A stretch of DNA of 64,000 bases from Pseudomonas oryzihabitans. Lineage in GTDB: Bacteria; Pseudomonadota; Gammaproteobacteria; Pseudomonadales; Pseudomonadaceae. The translations under genes and the position numbers were made by a program. Numbering within the stretch: the stretch's first letter is position 1; every line of letters begins with the position of its first letter. Location of the stretch: contig NZ_VDND01000001.1 in assembly GCF_007665395.1 (NCBI RefSeq), positions 62,001 to 126,000 on the forward strand, in the 5' to 3' direction. Below are positions 26,810 to 34,931 of the stretch, one piece after another. The notes beneath the pieces are model-generated. The model was not told the origin of the DNA. It did not search any database and saw only the letters and a program-made list of their open reading frames with translations.

Positions 26810-27481
26810 ATGACCGCCTTTCGGCCCAAGTACATCACCTTCGACTGCTACGGCACCCTGACCCGATTCCGCATGTCCGACATGGCCCGCGAGATGTTCG
26901 CCGACCGCATCCCGGCCGAAGCCATGGACCAGTTCTGCAAGGACTTCAACGGCTATCGCTTCGACGAGGTGCTCGGCGCCTGGAAACCCTATGCGGAGGT
27001 GCTGTATTCGGCGGTGGAGCGGACCTGCAAGCGCTGGGGCATCTCCTTCACCGACGCCGAGGCCAATGCCTACTACGAGGCGGTGCCGAGCTGGGGGCCC
27101 CATCCGGACGTGACCGCGGGCCTGGCCAAGATCGCCGACAAGATCCCGCTGGTGATCTACTCCAATGCCGCCGACGAGCAGATCATGTCCAACGTCGACA
27201 AGCTGGGCGTGCCCTTCCACCGGGTCTTCACCGCCGAGCAGGGCCAGGCCTACAAGCCGCGCCTGCAGGCCTTCGAATACATGCTGGACAACCTCGGCTG
27301 CGGTCCGGAAGACGTGCTGCACGTCTCCTCGAGCTTCCGCTACGACCTGATCCCGGCCGACTACATGAACATCAAGCACAAGGTGTTCGTGAATCGCGGT
27401 CATGAGCCGAGCACCCCTTACTACAGCAACACCGAGATCAAGGACATCGGCGGCCTGGCCGCCGTGGTCGGTCTCGAATAA
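26810..27481 (+). CDS. HAD hydrolase, haloacid dehalogenase type II-like
   Basis: A 223-residue HAD-superfamily enzyme. Motif I is ITFDCYGTL with the nucleophilic Asp, motif II is LVIYSNAAD, motif III has the Lys in AYKPRLQAF, and motif IV is HVSSSFRYDLIPA. These are the haloacid dehalogenase type II signatures. Many such proteins in amino-acid catabolic loci act on non-halogenated substrates, so true dehalogenase activity is not claimed. It is followed 23 bp later by the amine oxidase gene and preceded by promoter module A. Confidence 0.87.
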   Translation: MTAFRPKYITFDCYGTLTRFRMSDMAREMFADRIPAEAMDQFCKDFNGYRFDEVLGAWKPYAEVLYSAVERTCKRWGISFTDAEANAYYEAVPSWGPHPDVTAGLAKIADKIPLVIYSNAADEQIMSNVDKLGVPFHRVFTAEQGQAYKPRLQAFEYMLDNLGCGPEDVLHVSSSFRYDLIPADYMNIKHKVFVNRGHEPSTPYYSNTEIKDIGGLAAVVGLE

Positions 27482-27504
27482 ACCCCCGCTCAGGAGCGCC
27501 GCCC

Positions 27505-28797
27505 ATGCGTCACGGCCAAGAGTCGTCCGAATCCTATTGGCTCGCGACCGCGCCGAGCTTTACCGGGGGCACTCCCGGTCCGGTGGCGGGCGAGGTGGAC
27601 GTCGCCGTCATCGGTGGCGGCTTCACCGGGCTGTCGGCGGCCGTGGCGCTGCGCCAGCGCGGGGCCAGCGTGGCGGTGCTGGAGGCCGGCCGGGTGATCG
27701 GCGAAGCCTCCGGCCGTAACGGGGGCCACTGCAATACCGGGGTCGCCCAGGACTACGCGGCTCTGCGCGCCAGCCTCGGCGCCGAGCGCGCCCGGGCCTT
27801 CTACCAGGCCTATGCCGATGCAGTGGCCAGCGTCGAGGCGGTGATCGCCGAGGAGGGCATCGCCTGCGATTTCCTCAAGGCCGGCAAGCTCAAGCTGGCC
27901 GCCAAGCCGCAGCACTACGACAGCCTGGCGCGCACCTGCGAGCTGATTCGCCAGGAGGTGGATCCGGAGGTGGAGCTGCTCAGTCCCGCCCAGGTACGGA
28001 CCGAGGTCGCGTCGGCGGGCTTCCATGGCGGCCTGCTGCAACGCAATGGCGCCCAGATGCACATGGGGCGCTTCGGCGTTGGCCTGGCCGAGGCCGCGGT
28101 ACGCCGCGGTGCCCAGGTCTACGAAGGAGCGGCGGTCAGCGATCTGCGGCGGCTGCCCGATGGCAGCTTCCGGGTGACCAGTGCCAGGGGCGAGTTGCGC
28201 GCCCGCCAGGTGCTGGTGGCCACCGGCAATGCCCAAGTCGGGCCCTTCCAGTGGTTTCGCCGGCGCATCGCCTCGGTGGGCAGCTTCATCATCGCCACCG
28301 CGCCGCTACCCAAGGCGCAGCTGGACGAACTTCTGCCCAATCGGCGGACCTACGTGACCAGCCGCATCATCGGCAACTATTTCCGTACCACGCCGGATCA
28401 GCGGCTGATCTTCGGCGGGCGGGCACGCTTCGCCCTGTCCGATCCGCGCCAGGACGCCAAGAGCGGCGCCGTGCTGCGCGCCGCGCTAGGCCAGCTGTTT
28501 CCCGGCCTGGCCCAGGCGCCCATCGACTATTGCTGGGGTGGCCTGGTGGACATGACCGCCGACCGCCTGCCCCGGGCCGGCGAGCAGGATGGCCTGTTCT
28601 ACGCCATGGGCTACAGCGGCCACGGCGTGCAGATGTCGGTGCACATGGGCCGGGTGATGGCCGAGGTGCTGGAAGGCCGCAACCAGGCCAATCCCTGGCG
28701 GGTGCTGGAGTGGCCGGCCATTCCCGGCCACTTTGGCAAGCCCTGGTTCCTGCCGCTGGTGGGGCTCTATTACCGGGTCCAGGACTGCCTGCACTAA
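27505..28797 (+). CDS. FAD-dependent amine oxidase, gamma-glutamylputrescine oxidase (PuuB)-like
   Basis: A 430-residue DAO-family flavoprotein. It opens with SYWLATAPSFTGGTPGPVAG, followed by the FAD motif VAVIGGGFTGLSAAVALRQRG and EASGRNGGHCNTG, all typical of PuuB-like oxidases. The C-terminal GYSGHGVQMSVHMGRVMAE is the flavin-contact loop. Expected chemistry is oxidation of a secondary or primary amine to an imine or aldehyde, which the nearby ALDH could use. No other puu genes are nearby, so the substrate may differ from gamma-glutamylputrescine. A strong terminator follows. Confidence 0.86.
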   Translation: MRHGQESSESYWLATAPSFTGGTPGPVAGEVDVAVIGGGFTGLSAAVALRQRGASVAVLEAGRVIGEASGRNGGHCNTGVAQDYAALRASLGAERARAFYQAYADAVASVEAVIAEEGIACDFLKAGKLKLAAKPQHYDSLARTCELIRQEVDPEVELLSPAQVRTEVASAGFHGGLLQRNGAQMHMGRFGVGLAEAAVRRGAQVYEGAAVSDLRRLPDGSFRVTSARGELRARQVLVATGNAQVGPFQWFRRRIASVGSFIIATAPLPKAQLDELLPNRRTYVTSRIIGNYFRTTPDQRLIFGGRARFALSDPRQDAKSGAVLRAALGQLFPGLAQAPIDYCWGGLVDMTADRLPRAGEQDGLFYAMGYSGHGVQMSVHMGRVMAEVLEGRNQANPWRVLEWPAIPGHFGKPWFLPLVGLYYRVQDCLH

Positions 28798-28811
28798 GCC
28801 CTCCGCCTTGC

Positions 28812-28863
28812 AAACCGCCCACCGGGATTCCGCCAGACGGAAACGCCCCGGTGGGCGGTTTTT
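28812..28863 (+). terminator. Rho-independent terminator after the amine oxidase gene
   Basis: Complementary 15-bp arms AAACCGCCCACCGGG and CCCGGTGGGCGGTTT enclose about 20 bases, and the right arm runs into TTTTT. It lies 15 bp after the stop codon and separates this unit from the transporter operon. Confidence 0.88.
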
Positions 28864-29028
28864 GCATGTTGGTCCGGGCCAGGCAGAAACTGCTGCGGCG
28901 ACCGCCTTGGCCACCCTGGCCAGACGCCCGGAGGGCCTTGGCCGTGCATTGCGCCGGCCAAGCGAAACGCCAGCCAGACGCGCCAAAGCCGGGCATCGGC
29001 GGCCCTGGTGCGCCGTCGCGAAGCACAC

Positions 29029-29123
29029 CGCAAACAATGCTGAGCGGGTCGGGCAAAACGGTCTTTTCTATCTCGCCACAGGGCCAATTCGACGGTAATG
29101 GGTGCAGGGCCGGTGCTGTAATG
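29029..29123 (+). promoter_or_regulatory. Promoter-like module, copy B (upstream of the binding-protein gene)
   Basis: This copy carries CGCAAACAATGCTG, CAAAACGGTCTTTTCT and GCCGGTGCTGTAATG with the same spacing as copy A; blocks 1 and 3 are nearly identical. It lies in the 356-bp gap between the terminator and the ABC binding-protein gene, about 100 bp before the start codon. I see no gene in the rest of that gap. Confidence 0.6.
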
Positions 29124-29219
29124 AAACCGGCCGCCAGACAGGGCGGCCACGAGGACAGCTTCGTGCGCCCGGGGAGGGGCGCATGGACTGGCGACCGAGC
29201 CCCCAACGAGCGAGCCGAC

Positions 29220-30857
29220 ATGACCGAGAAAAAGACTGGAAGTCCCCTGATAGGTGCAGCCGAGAGCGTGCGGGCCTTCGAGGCCTTGCACCGTGGCTTG
29301 TCACGGCGCGACGCCTTGCGCCTGCTGGGTGCCGCCGGGCTGATGGCGACGGGCGTGGGCAGCCTGCTGGGTAGCGATGGCCGCGCCTTCGCCGCCGAGG
29401 ACGCCGGTACCGGTACGCCACGGCGGGGGGGGCGGATTCGCGCCGCGGCCGCCGGCTCGTCCACCGCCGACACCCTCGATCCGGCGCGTGGCTCCTTCTC
29501 CGGCGACTATGCGCGCCAGTATTTCTTTTACAACGGCCTGACGGTGTTCGACAGCCATCTCGAGCCGCAGATGGCCCTGGCCACCAGCGTCGAGACCCAG
29601 GACGCCACGACCTGGACCATCAAGCTGCGCCAGGGCGTGCAGTTCCACAACGGCAAGACCTTCGACAGCGCCGATGTCGTCTACTCGCTGCTGCGCCACA
29701 AGGACCCGGCGGTGGGCTCCAAGGTCAAGGCGCTGGCCGATCAGTTCGCCGAGGTCACCGCGGTGGCAGCGGACGAGGTCCGCATCCGCCTGGTATCGCC
29801 GAATTCCGAATTGCCGGCGGTGCTGGCCATCTCGCCGTTCCTGATCATCGCCGACGGCACCAAGGACTTCTCCACCGCCAACGGCACGGGCCCCTTCAAG
29901 GTCAAGGAATTCAAGCCCGGCGTGCGCACCGTGGGCGTGCGCAACGAGAACTACTGGAAGTCCGGCAGGCCCTACCTGGACGAGATCGAACTGATCGGCA
30001 TCGGCGACGAGCCCTCGCGGGTCAACGCGCTGCTGGCCGGCGACGTGCAGCTCACCGTCTCGGTGGACCCACGCTCGGCCGAACGCCTCAAGCAGAGCGG
30101 CAAGCTCAAGGTTGTGGCCAACACCTCGGGTGCCTACACCGACCTGATCATGCGCATCCCCAACCGGCCGTTCAACGACCCCAACGTGGTCGAAGGCATG
30201 AAGCTGCTGTTCGATCGCGAGCAGATCCTCAAGTCGGTGTTCCTCGGCTACGGCACCATCGGCAACGATCAGCCGATCATGCCGGGCTCGCCTTACTATG
30301 CGGCGGACCTGCCCCAGCGGCCCTATGACCCGGACAAGGCCAAGTTCCTCTTCCAGAAGGCCGGCATCGCCGGCGCGCGGATGCCGCTGGTGACCTCCAC
30401 CGCCGCCGACAACGCCAACGAGATGGCCCTGGTGCTGCAGCAGTCCGCGCGCCAGGCGGGCCTCAATCTGATGGTCAACCGGGTCAGTGCCGACGGCTAC
30501 TGGGATAACCACTGGATGAAGGACCCGCTGGGCTTCGGCAATATCAATGCCCGGCCCACCGCCAACATCCTGCTGTCGCAGTTCTTCAAGTCCGACGCGC
30601 CCTGGAACGAATCGGGCTGGAAGAACGAGCAGTTCGACCAGTTGCTGGTGGCGTCCCGTGGCGAGACCGACCTGGCCAAGCGCAAGCAGATGTATGCCGA
30701 CATGCAGCTGCTGATCCACCAGCACTCCGGCATCGGCTTGCCGATCTTCACCAGCTCTATCGATGCCCATTCGCCCAAGCTCGGCGGCTACGGCATCATC
30801 CCCATCGGGGGATTCATGGGCTACATGTTCGCCGAACACGTCTGGCTGGAGGCCTGA
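29220..30857 (+). CDS. Peptide/opine-type ABC substrate-binding protein with Tat signal
   Basis: A 545-residue SBP_bac_5 (DppA/OppA-like) protein. The N-terminus holds a twin-arginine signal, LSRRDALRLLG, with the RR at residues 29-30 followed by a hydrophobic stretch. Export by Tat suggests folding or cofactor loading in the cytoplasm, or simply lineage habit. The mature part has WTIKLRQGVQFHNGKTFDSA and FNDPNVVEGMKLLFDREQIL, family hallmarks. It heads an operon of two permeases, a fused ATPase and a three-subunit flavoenzyme, so it probably captures that enzyme's substrate. It has a weak RBS. A promoter module shared with the HAD gene lies upstream. Confidence 0.9.
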   Translation: MTEKKTGSPLIGAAESVRAFEALHRGLSRRDALRLLGAAGLMATGVGSLLGSDGRAFAAEDAGTGTPRRGGRIRAAAAGSSTADTLDPARGSFSGDYARQYFFYNGLTVFDSHLEPQMALATSVETQDATTWTIKLRQGVQFHNGKTFDSADVVYSLLRHKDPAVGSKVKALADQFAEVTAVAADEVRIRLVSPNSELPAVLAISPFLIIADGTKDFSTANGTGPFKVKEFKPGVRTVGVRNENYWKSGRPYLDEIELIGIGDEPSRVNALLAGDVQLTVSVDPRSAERLKQSGKLKVVANTSGAYTDLIMRIPNRPFNDPNVVEGMKLLFDREQILKSVFLGYGTIGNDQPIMPGSPYYAADLPQRPYDPDKAKFLFQKAGIAGARMPLVTSTAADNANEMALVLQQSARQAGLNLMVNRVSADGYWDNHWMKDPLGFGNINARPTANILLSQFFKSDAPWNESGWKNEQFDQLLVASRGETDLAKRKQMYADMQLLIHQHSGIGLPIFTSSIDAHSPKLGGYGIIPIGGFMGYMFAEHVWLEA

Positions 30858-30927
30858 CGCTCGCCGCCCGGTGGCGAAGGCGTCAGCAGGGACCCTTCGC
30901 CGCGCCACGCCCAAGCAGGAGGTGACC

Positions 30928-31884
30928 TTGGATCTTTCCGTGTTTTCCCTCATCACCCGGCGCCTCGGCGGCGGGGTGCTGACCCTGTTCATCGTCTCGC
31001 TGCTGGTGTTCTTCGTCTCCGCGCTGTTGCCGGGCGACGCCGCCCAGCAGGCCCTGGGCCAGTTCGCGCTGCCCGAGCAGGTGGCGGCCCTGCGCGCCCA
31101 GATGGGGCTCGACCAACCCGCGCCGGTGCGCTACTTCCACTGGCTGGCCGGCCTCCTGCACGGTGATCTCGGCCAGTCGCTGGCCAGCCAGATGCCCATC
31201 ACCAGCCTGATCGGGGATCGCCTCGGCGGTTCGCTGATGCTGGCCGGGGTGACCGCCCTGGTGTCGGTGCCGCTGGCCCTGGTGCTCGGCATCGCCTCGG
31301 CGATGAACGCGGGCGGGCGGCTGGACCGGGTGCTCAACCTCTTCACCCTGGGCATCGTCGCGGTACCGGAATTCCTGGTGGCGACCCTGGCGGTGCTGGT
31401 CTTCGCCGTGCACCTGCACTGGACCTCGGCGCTGACCTTCGCCCATGACATTTCCGGTCCCCTGGATTTCCTCCGCGCCTATGCGCTGCCGGTGGGGACC
31501 CTGTGCTGCGTGATCGTGGCGCAGATGGCGCGGATGACCCGCGCAGCCCTGGTTGAGCAACTGCAGAGCCCCTATGTGGAGATGGCGCGGCTGAAGGGCG
31601 TCGGCCCGGTGCGCGCCGTGCTGCGCCACGCCTTGCCCAACGCCGTGGGGCCCATCGCCAACGCTGTGGCCCTGAGCCTTTCCTACCTGATGGGCGGGGT
31701 GGTGATCGTCGAGACCATCTTCAACTATCCCGGCATCGCCCAGCTGATGGTGGACGGCGTCGCCAGTCGCGACCTGCCGCTGATCCAGGCCTGCGCCATG
31801 CTGTTCTGCAGCGCCTACCTGGTCCTCATGACCCTGGCCGACCTCTGCGCCATCCTGTCCAACCCGAGGCTGAGAACGCTATGA
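30928..31884 (+). CDS. DppB-type ABC transporter permease
   Basis: A 318-residue permease with about six helices. The N-terminal TRRLGGGVLTLFIVSLLVFF and the P-G-D motif LLPGDAAQQALG are typical of DppB/OppB. The coupling loop YVEMARLKGVGPVRAVLRHA is canonical. The start is a TTG: it follows a perfect extended Shine-Dalgarno, AGGAGGTGA, at proper spacing, while the in-frame GTG lies within that Shine-Dalgarno. Its stop overlaps the next start as ATGA. Confidence 0.9.
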   Translation: MDLSVFSLITRRLGGGVLTLFIVSLLVFFVSALLPGDAAQQALGQFALPEQVAALRAQMGLDQPAPVRYFHWLAGLLHGDLGQSLASQMPITSLIGDRLGGSLMLAGVTALVSVPLALVLGIASAMNAGGRLDRVLNLFTLGIVAVPEFLVATLAVLVFAVHLHWTSALTFAHDISGPLDFLRAYALPVGTLCCVIVAQMARMTRAALVEQLQSPYVEMARLKGVGPVRAVLRHALPNAVGPIANAVALSLSYLMGGVVIVETIFNYPGIAQLMVDGVASRDLPLIQACAMLFCSAYLVLMTLADLCAILSNPRLRTL

Positions 31885-32783
31885 CCCGACCCGTGACGCC
31901 CGTGCGCAGCACCGCCGTCCTGCCGGTGGACGGCAAGACGCTCGACGCCCAGTTGTCCCCACCCCGTAGCCGCCGGCCGGCACGCTGGTCGCTGACCGGC
32001 GTGCTCGGCGGCAGCCTGGTGGCCTTCTGGCTGTTCATCGCCGTGTTCGGCGTCTGGCTCGCGCCCTACGACCCGGGTGCCCTGGGCGATAGCGCGGTGC
32101 TGGCCAGCTACAGCGTCGCCCATCCGCTGGGGACCGACTACCTGGGCCGCGACGTGCTCAGCCGCATCCTCGACGGGGCCCGCTTCACCGTGGGCCTGGC
32201 GCTGATCGCCGCGGTGCTGTCCTGCGCCCTGGGCACCGGCCTCGGCCTGCTCGCCGCGCTCTCCGGGCGTTGGGTGGACGAGCCGCTGTCGCGGCTGATC
32301 GATGCGCTGATCTCCCTGCCGAGCAAGATGCTGGCGCTGGTGATGGTCTCGGCCTTCGGCTCTTCGGTGCCCTTGCTGGTGGTCATGGCGGTGGTGGGCT
32401 ATGGCCCGGGCTGCTATCGCATCGCCCGCAGCCTGGCGATGAACCTCACCGAGCTGGAATACGTCCAGGTCGCCCGCACCCGTGGCGAGGGTCGGCTGTA
32501 CATCGCGCTGGTGGAAATGCTGCCGAACATGCGCCTGCCGCTGCTCACCGACCTGGGCCTGAGGTTCGTCTACATCGTGCTGTTGCTCAGCGGCATGAGC
32601 TTTCTCGGCCTCGGCGTGCAACCGCCGAATGCCGACCTGGGTTCGCTGGTGCGGGAAAACATCGGCGGCCTGGCCGATGGCGCCCCGGCGGTGCTGATGC
32701 CGGCCCTGGCCATCGGTACCCTGACCGTGGGCGTCAACCTGCTCATCGACCGGTTCGGCGCGCGCCGCCGGGGAGGGCGCTGA
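31881..32783 (+). CDS. DppC-type ABC transporter permease
   Basis: A 300-residue permease. A roughly 40-residue hydrophilic N-terminal tail precedes the first helix. HPLGTDYLGRDVLSRILDGA is the signature of DppC/OppC proteins, and the coupling loop is EYVQVARTRGEGRLYIALVE. It pairs with the preceding DppB-like protein. Overlapping start and stop codons with the upstream gene indicate translational coupling; the ATPase gene begins 1 base after its stop. Confidence 0.9.
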   Translation: MTRPVTPVRSTAVLPVDGKTLDAQLSPPRSRRPARWSLTGVLGGSLVAFWLFIAVFGVWLAPYDPGALGDSAVLASYSVAHPLGTDYLGRDVLSRILDGARFTVGLALIAAVLSCALGTGLGLLAALSGRWVDEPLSRLIDALISLPSKMLALVMVSAFGSSVPLLVVMAVVGYGPGCYRIARSLAMNLTELEYVQVARTRGEGRLYIALVEMLPNMRLPLLTDLGLRFVYIVLLLSGMSFLGLGVQPPNADLGSLVRENIGGLADGAPAVLMPALAIGTLTVGVNLLIDRFGARRRGGR

Positions 32784-32784
32784 G

Positions 32785-34629
32785 ATGACGACGCTGGTAG
32801 AGGTCAAGGACCTGCGCGTGGTCGCCCAGGCCGAAGACGGCAATGAAACCCCCATCGTCAAGGACGTCGGCTTCAGCCTGGCCAAGGGCGAGGTGCTGGC
32901 GCTGATCGGCGAGTCCGGCTCGGGCAAGACCACCATAGCGCTGTCGCTGCTGGGCTATGCCCGCGCCGGCTGCCGCCTGGCCGGGGGCTCGATCCGCGTC
33001 GGCGACACCCAGGTGCTGGAACTGGATGCGGCCGGCCTGCGCCAGTTGCGCGGGCGGACCGTGGCCTACATCGCCCAGAGCGCCGCGGCGGCCTTCAATC
33101 CGTCGCGCCGGCTGATGGAACAGATCATCGAAAGCGCGCTGATCCACGGCGTGCTGACGCGGCGCGAAGCCGAGGCACGCGCCCTGGAGCTGTTCCGCGA
33201 ACTGGCACTGCCGGATCCCGAGCACATCGGCGAGCGTTATCCGCACCAGGTGTCCGGCGGCCAGCTGCAGCGGCTGATGGCGGCCATGGCGCTGATCACC
33301 GATCCGACCCTGGTGATCCTCGACGAACCCACCACGGCGCTGGACGTCACCACCCAGATCGAGGTGCTGCGGGTGTTCAAGCAGGTGGTCCGCGACCGCG
33401 GCGTGACCGCCATCTATGTCTCCCATGACCTGGCGGTGGTAGCCCAGATGGCCGATCGCATCCTGGTGCTCAATGGGGGCGAAGTGTACGAGAATCGCCG
33501 CACCGAGCGCCTGCTGGCCAGTGCCCGCCATCCCTATACCCGCAGCCTGCTGGCCGCCGCGCAGCCCGAGCCATTGGCCGAGCGCGGCCTGCCGGCGGTC
33601 GAGACACGTCCCCCGGTGTTGGAGGTGCGCGACCTGGTGGCCGGCTACGGGCCCATGAACGCCGAGGGTCTGCCGCGCTATCGGGTGCTGGAACACATCA
33701 ATCTGAGCATCGCGCCAGGCCAGGCGCTGGGGGTGATCGGTGAATCCGGCTCCGGCAAGTCGACCCTGGCGCGGGTCATCGCCGGCCTGCTGCCGCCGGC
33801 CAGGGGCAGCGTGCAACTGGGTGGCGAGCCCTTGCCGCCGGGCCTCGACGGCCGCACCCGCGAGCAGTTCCGCCGGGTGCAGCTGGTCTACCAGAATGCC
33901 GACACGGCGCTGAATCCGGCGCATAGCGTGGAGCGCATCCTGATGCGCCCGCTGCAGACCTACCACGCCTTCGACAAGGCCACCCGCCAGCGCAAGGTCC
34001 GCGAGTTGCTCGATCGGGTGCAGCTGCCGGCGAGTCTCGCCAACCGGCGTCCGGGCGAACTGTCCGGTGGCCAGAAGCAGCGGGTCAACCTGGCGCGGGC
34101 CCTGGCGGCCGAACCCGAGTTGATCCTCTGCGACGAGGTGACCTCGGCACTGGATACCGTGGTCGGCGCGGCCATCCTCGACCTGCTGGTGGAACTGCGC
34201 CGCGAGCTGGGGCTGGCCTATCTGTTCATAAGCCACGACATCTCCACGGTACGCAGCCTCTGCGACGAGGTGCTGGTGCTCTATGCCGGTCAGCCGGTGG
34301 AGCTGGGTACGCCGGCCACGCTGCAGCATCCGCCGCTGCATCCCTACACCGACCTGCTCACCGCTTCGGTGCCGGCGCTGCGCCAGGGCTGGCTGGAGGA
34401 GCAGCCGGTCCGCACGGTGGTGCCCCTGGCTGCCGAGCCCCAGGCGACGGGTGCGCTGTGCAGCTTCCTGCGCCGCTGCCCGGTGCGTGTCGAGGGCCGC
34501 TGCGAGCGCGCAGCGCCGCCCCAGCAGCGGCTGCCAGGCGGCAACCTCATTCTTTGTCACCACGACGGCGAGACCTTGCAACGCCTGCAAGGCGGCGCCG
34601 TGCTACACACCCAAGGAGTTCGCGCATGA
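32785..34629 (+). CDS. Fused DppD-DppF type ABC ATPase
   Basis: A 614-residue tandem ATPase. The first half has Walker A GESGSGKTT (residues 42-50), signature VSGGQLQRLMAAMAL and Walker B LVILDEPTTALD. The second half has GESGSGKST, LSGGQKQRVNLARAL and LILCDEVTSALD. Dipeptide and opine importers usually encode these halves as two genes; fused forms are known in GsiA/YejF-like systems. The C-terminal segment with SFLRRCPVRVEGRCERA resembles the oligopeptide-ATPase tail. Its stop overlaps the ferredoxin-like gene start (ATGA). Confidence 0.92.
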   Translation: MTTLVEVKDLRVVAQAEDGNETPIVKDVGFSLAKGEVLALIGESGSGKTTIALSLLGYARAGCRLAGGSIRVGDTQVLELDAAGLRQLRGRTVAYIAQSAAAAFNPSRRLMEQIIESALIHGVLTRREAEARALELFRELALPDPEHIGERYPHQVSGGQLQRLMAAMALITDPTLVILDEPTTALDVTTQIEVLRVFKQVVRDRGVTAIYVSHDLAVVAQMADRILVLNGGEVYENRRTERLLASARHPYTRSLLAAAQPEPLAERGLPAVETRPPVLEVRDLVAGYGPMNAEGLPRYRVLEHINLSIAPGQALGVIGESGSGKSTLARVIAGLLPPARGSVQLGGEPLPPGLDGRTREQFRRVQLVYQNADTALNPAHSVERILMRPLQTYHAFDKATRQRKVRELLDRVQLPASLANRRPGELSGGQKQRVNLARALAAEPELILCDEVTSALDTVVGAAILDLLVELRRELGLAYLFISHDISTVRSLCDEVLVLYAGQPVELGTPATLQHPPLHPYTDLLTASVPALRQGWLEEQPVRTVVPLAAEPQATGALCSFLRRCPVRVEGRCERAAPPQQRLPGGNLILCHHDGETLQRLQGGAVLHTQGVRA

Positions 34630-34931
34630 CGTCCCGCTTCCAGCGCCTCGCCGAAACCGGTCGGTCGCAGGTCAGCCTCACGGTCGATGGCCTGCCGGTC
34701 ACGGCCCTGGCCGGCGATACCCTGATGGTCGCCTTGCTTGCCAATGGCCCGGCGCTGCGGCGCTCCGAGTTCGGCGAGGAACGCCGCGCCGGTTTCTGCC
34801 TGATGGGCGCCTGCCAGGATTGCTGGGTGTGGACCGCCGCGGGCGAGCGCCTGCGCGCCTGCGGCACCGAGGTCCGCGAAGGGCTGCAGATCCTCACGGC
34901 GCAACCGGAGGCGGTATGGAATCTGGCCTAG
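34626..34931 (+). CDS. Small [2Fe-2S] subunit of an HcnABC/opine-oxidase-like enzyme
   Basis: A 101-residue protein of the Fer2_4 (HcnA-like) type. Cysteines in GFCLMGACQDCWV (C-x4-C-x2-C) plus the Cys of LRACGT make one [2Fe-2S] site. The pattern SLTVDGLPVTALAGDTLMVA is typical of the alpha subunits of HCN synthase, opine oxidase and dye-linked proline dehydrogenases. It overlaps the ATPase gene by 4 bp and the next subunit gene by 16 bp, so all are translated together. It would pass electrons between the flavin subunits. Confidence 0.9.
   Translation: MTSRFQRLAETGRSQVSLTVDGLPVTALAGDTLMVALLANGPALRRSEFGEERRAGFCLMGACQDCWVWTAAGERLRACGTEVREGLQILTAQPEAVWNLA

Noticed and set aside
26810..27481. 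Dedicated halogenated-compound degradation gene
   Set aside because: Type II dehalogenase motifs are present, but no other dehalogenation genes are nearby, and such HAD proteins often serve other substrates.
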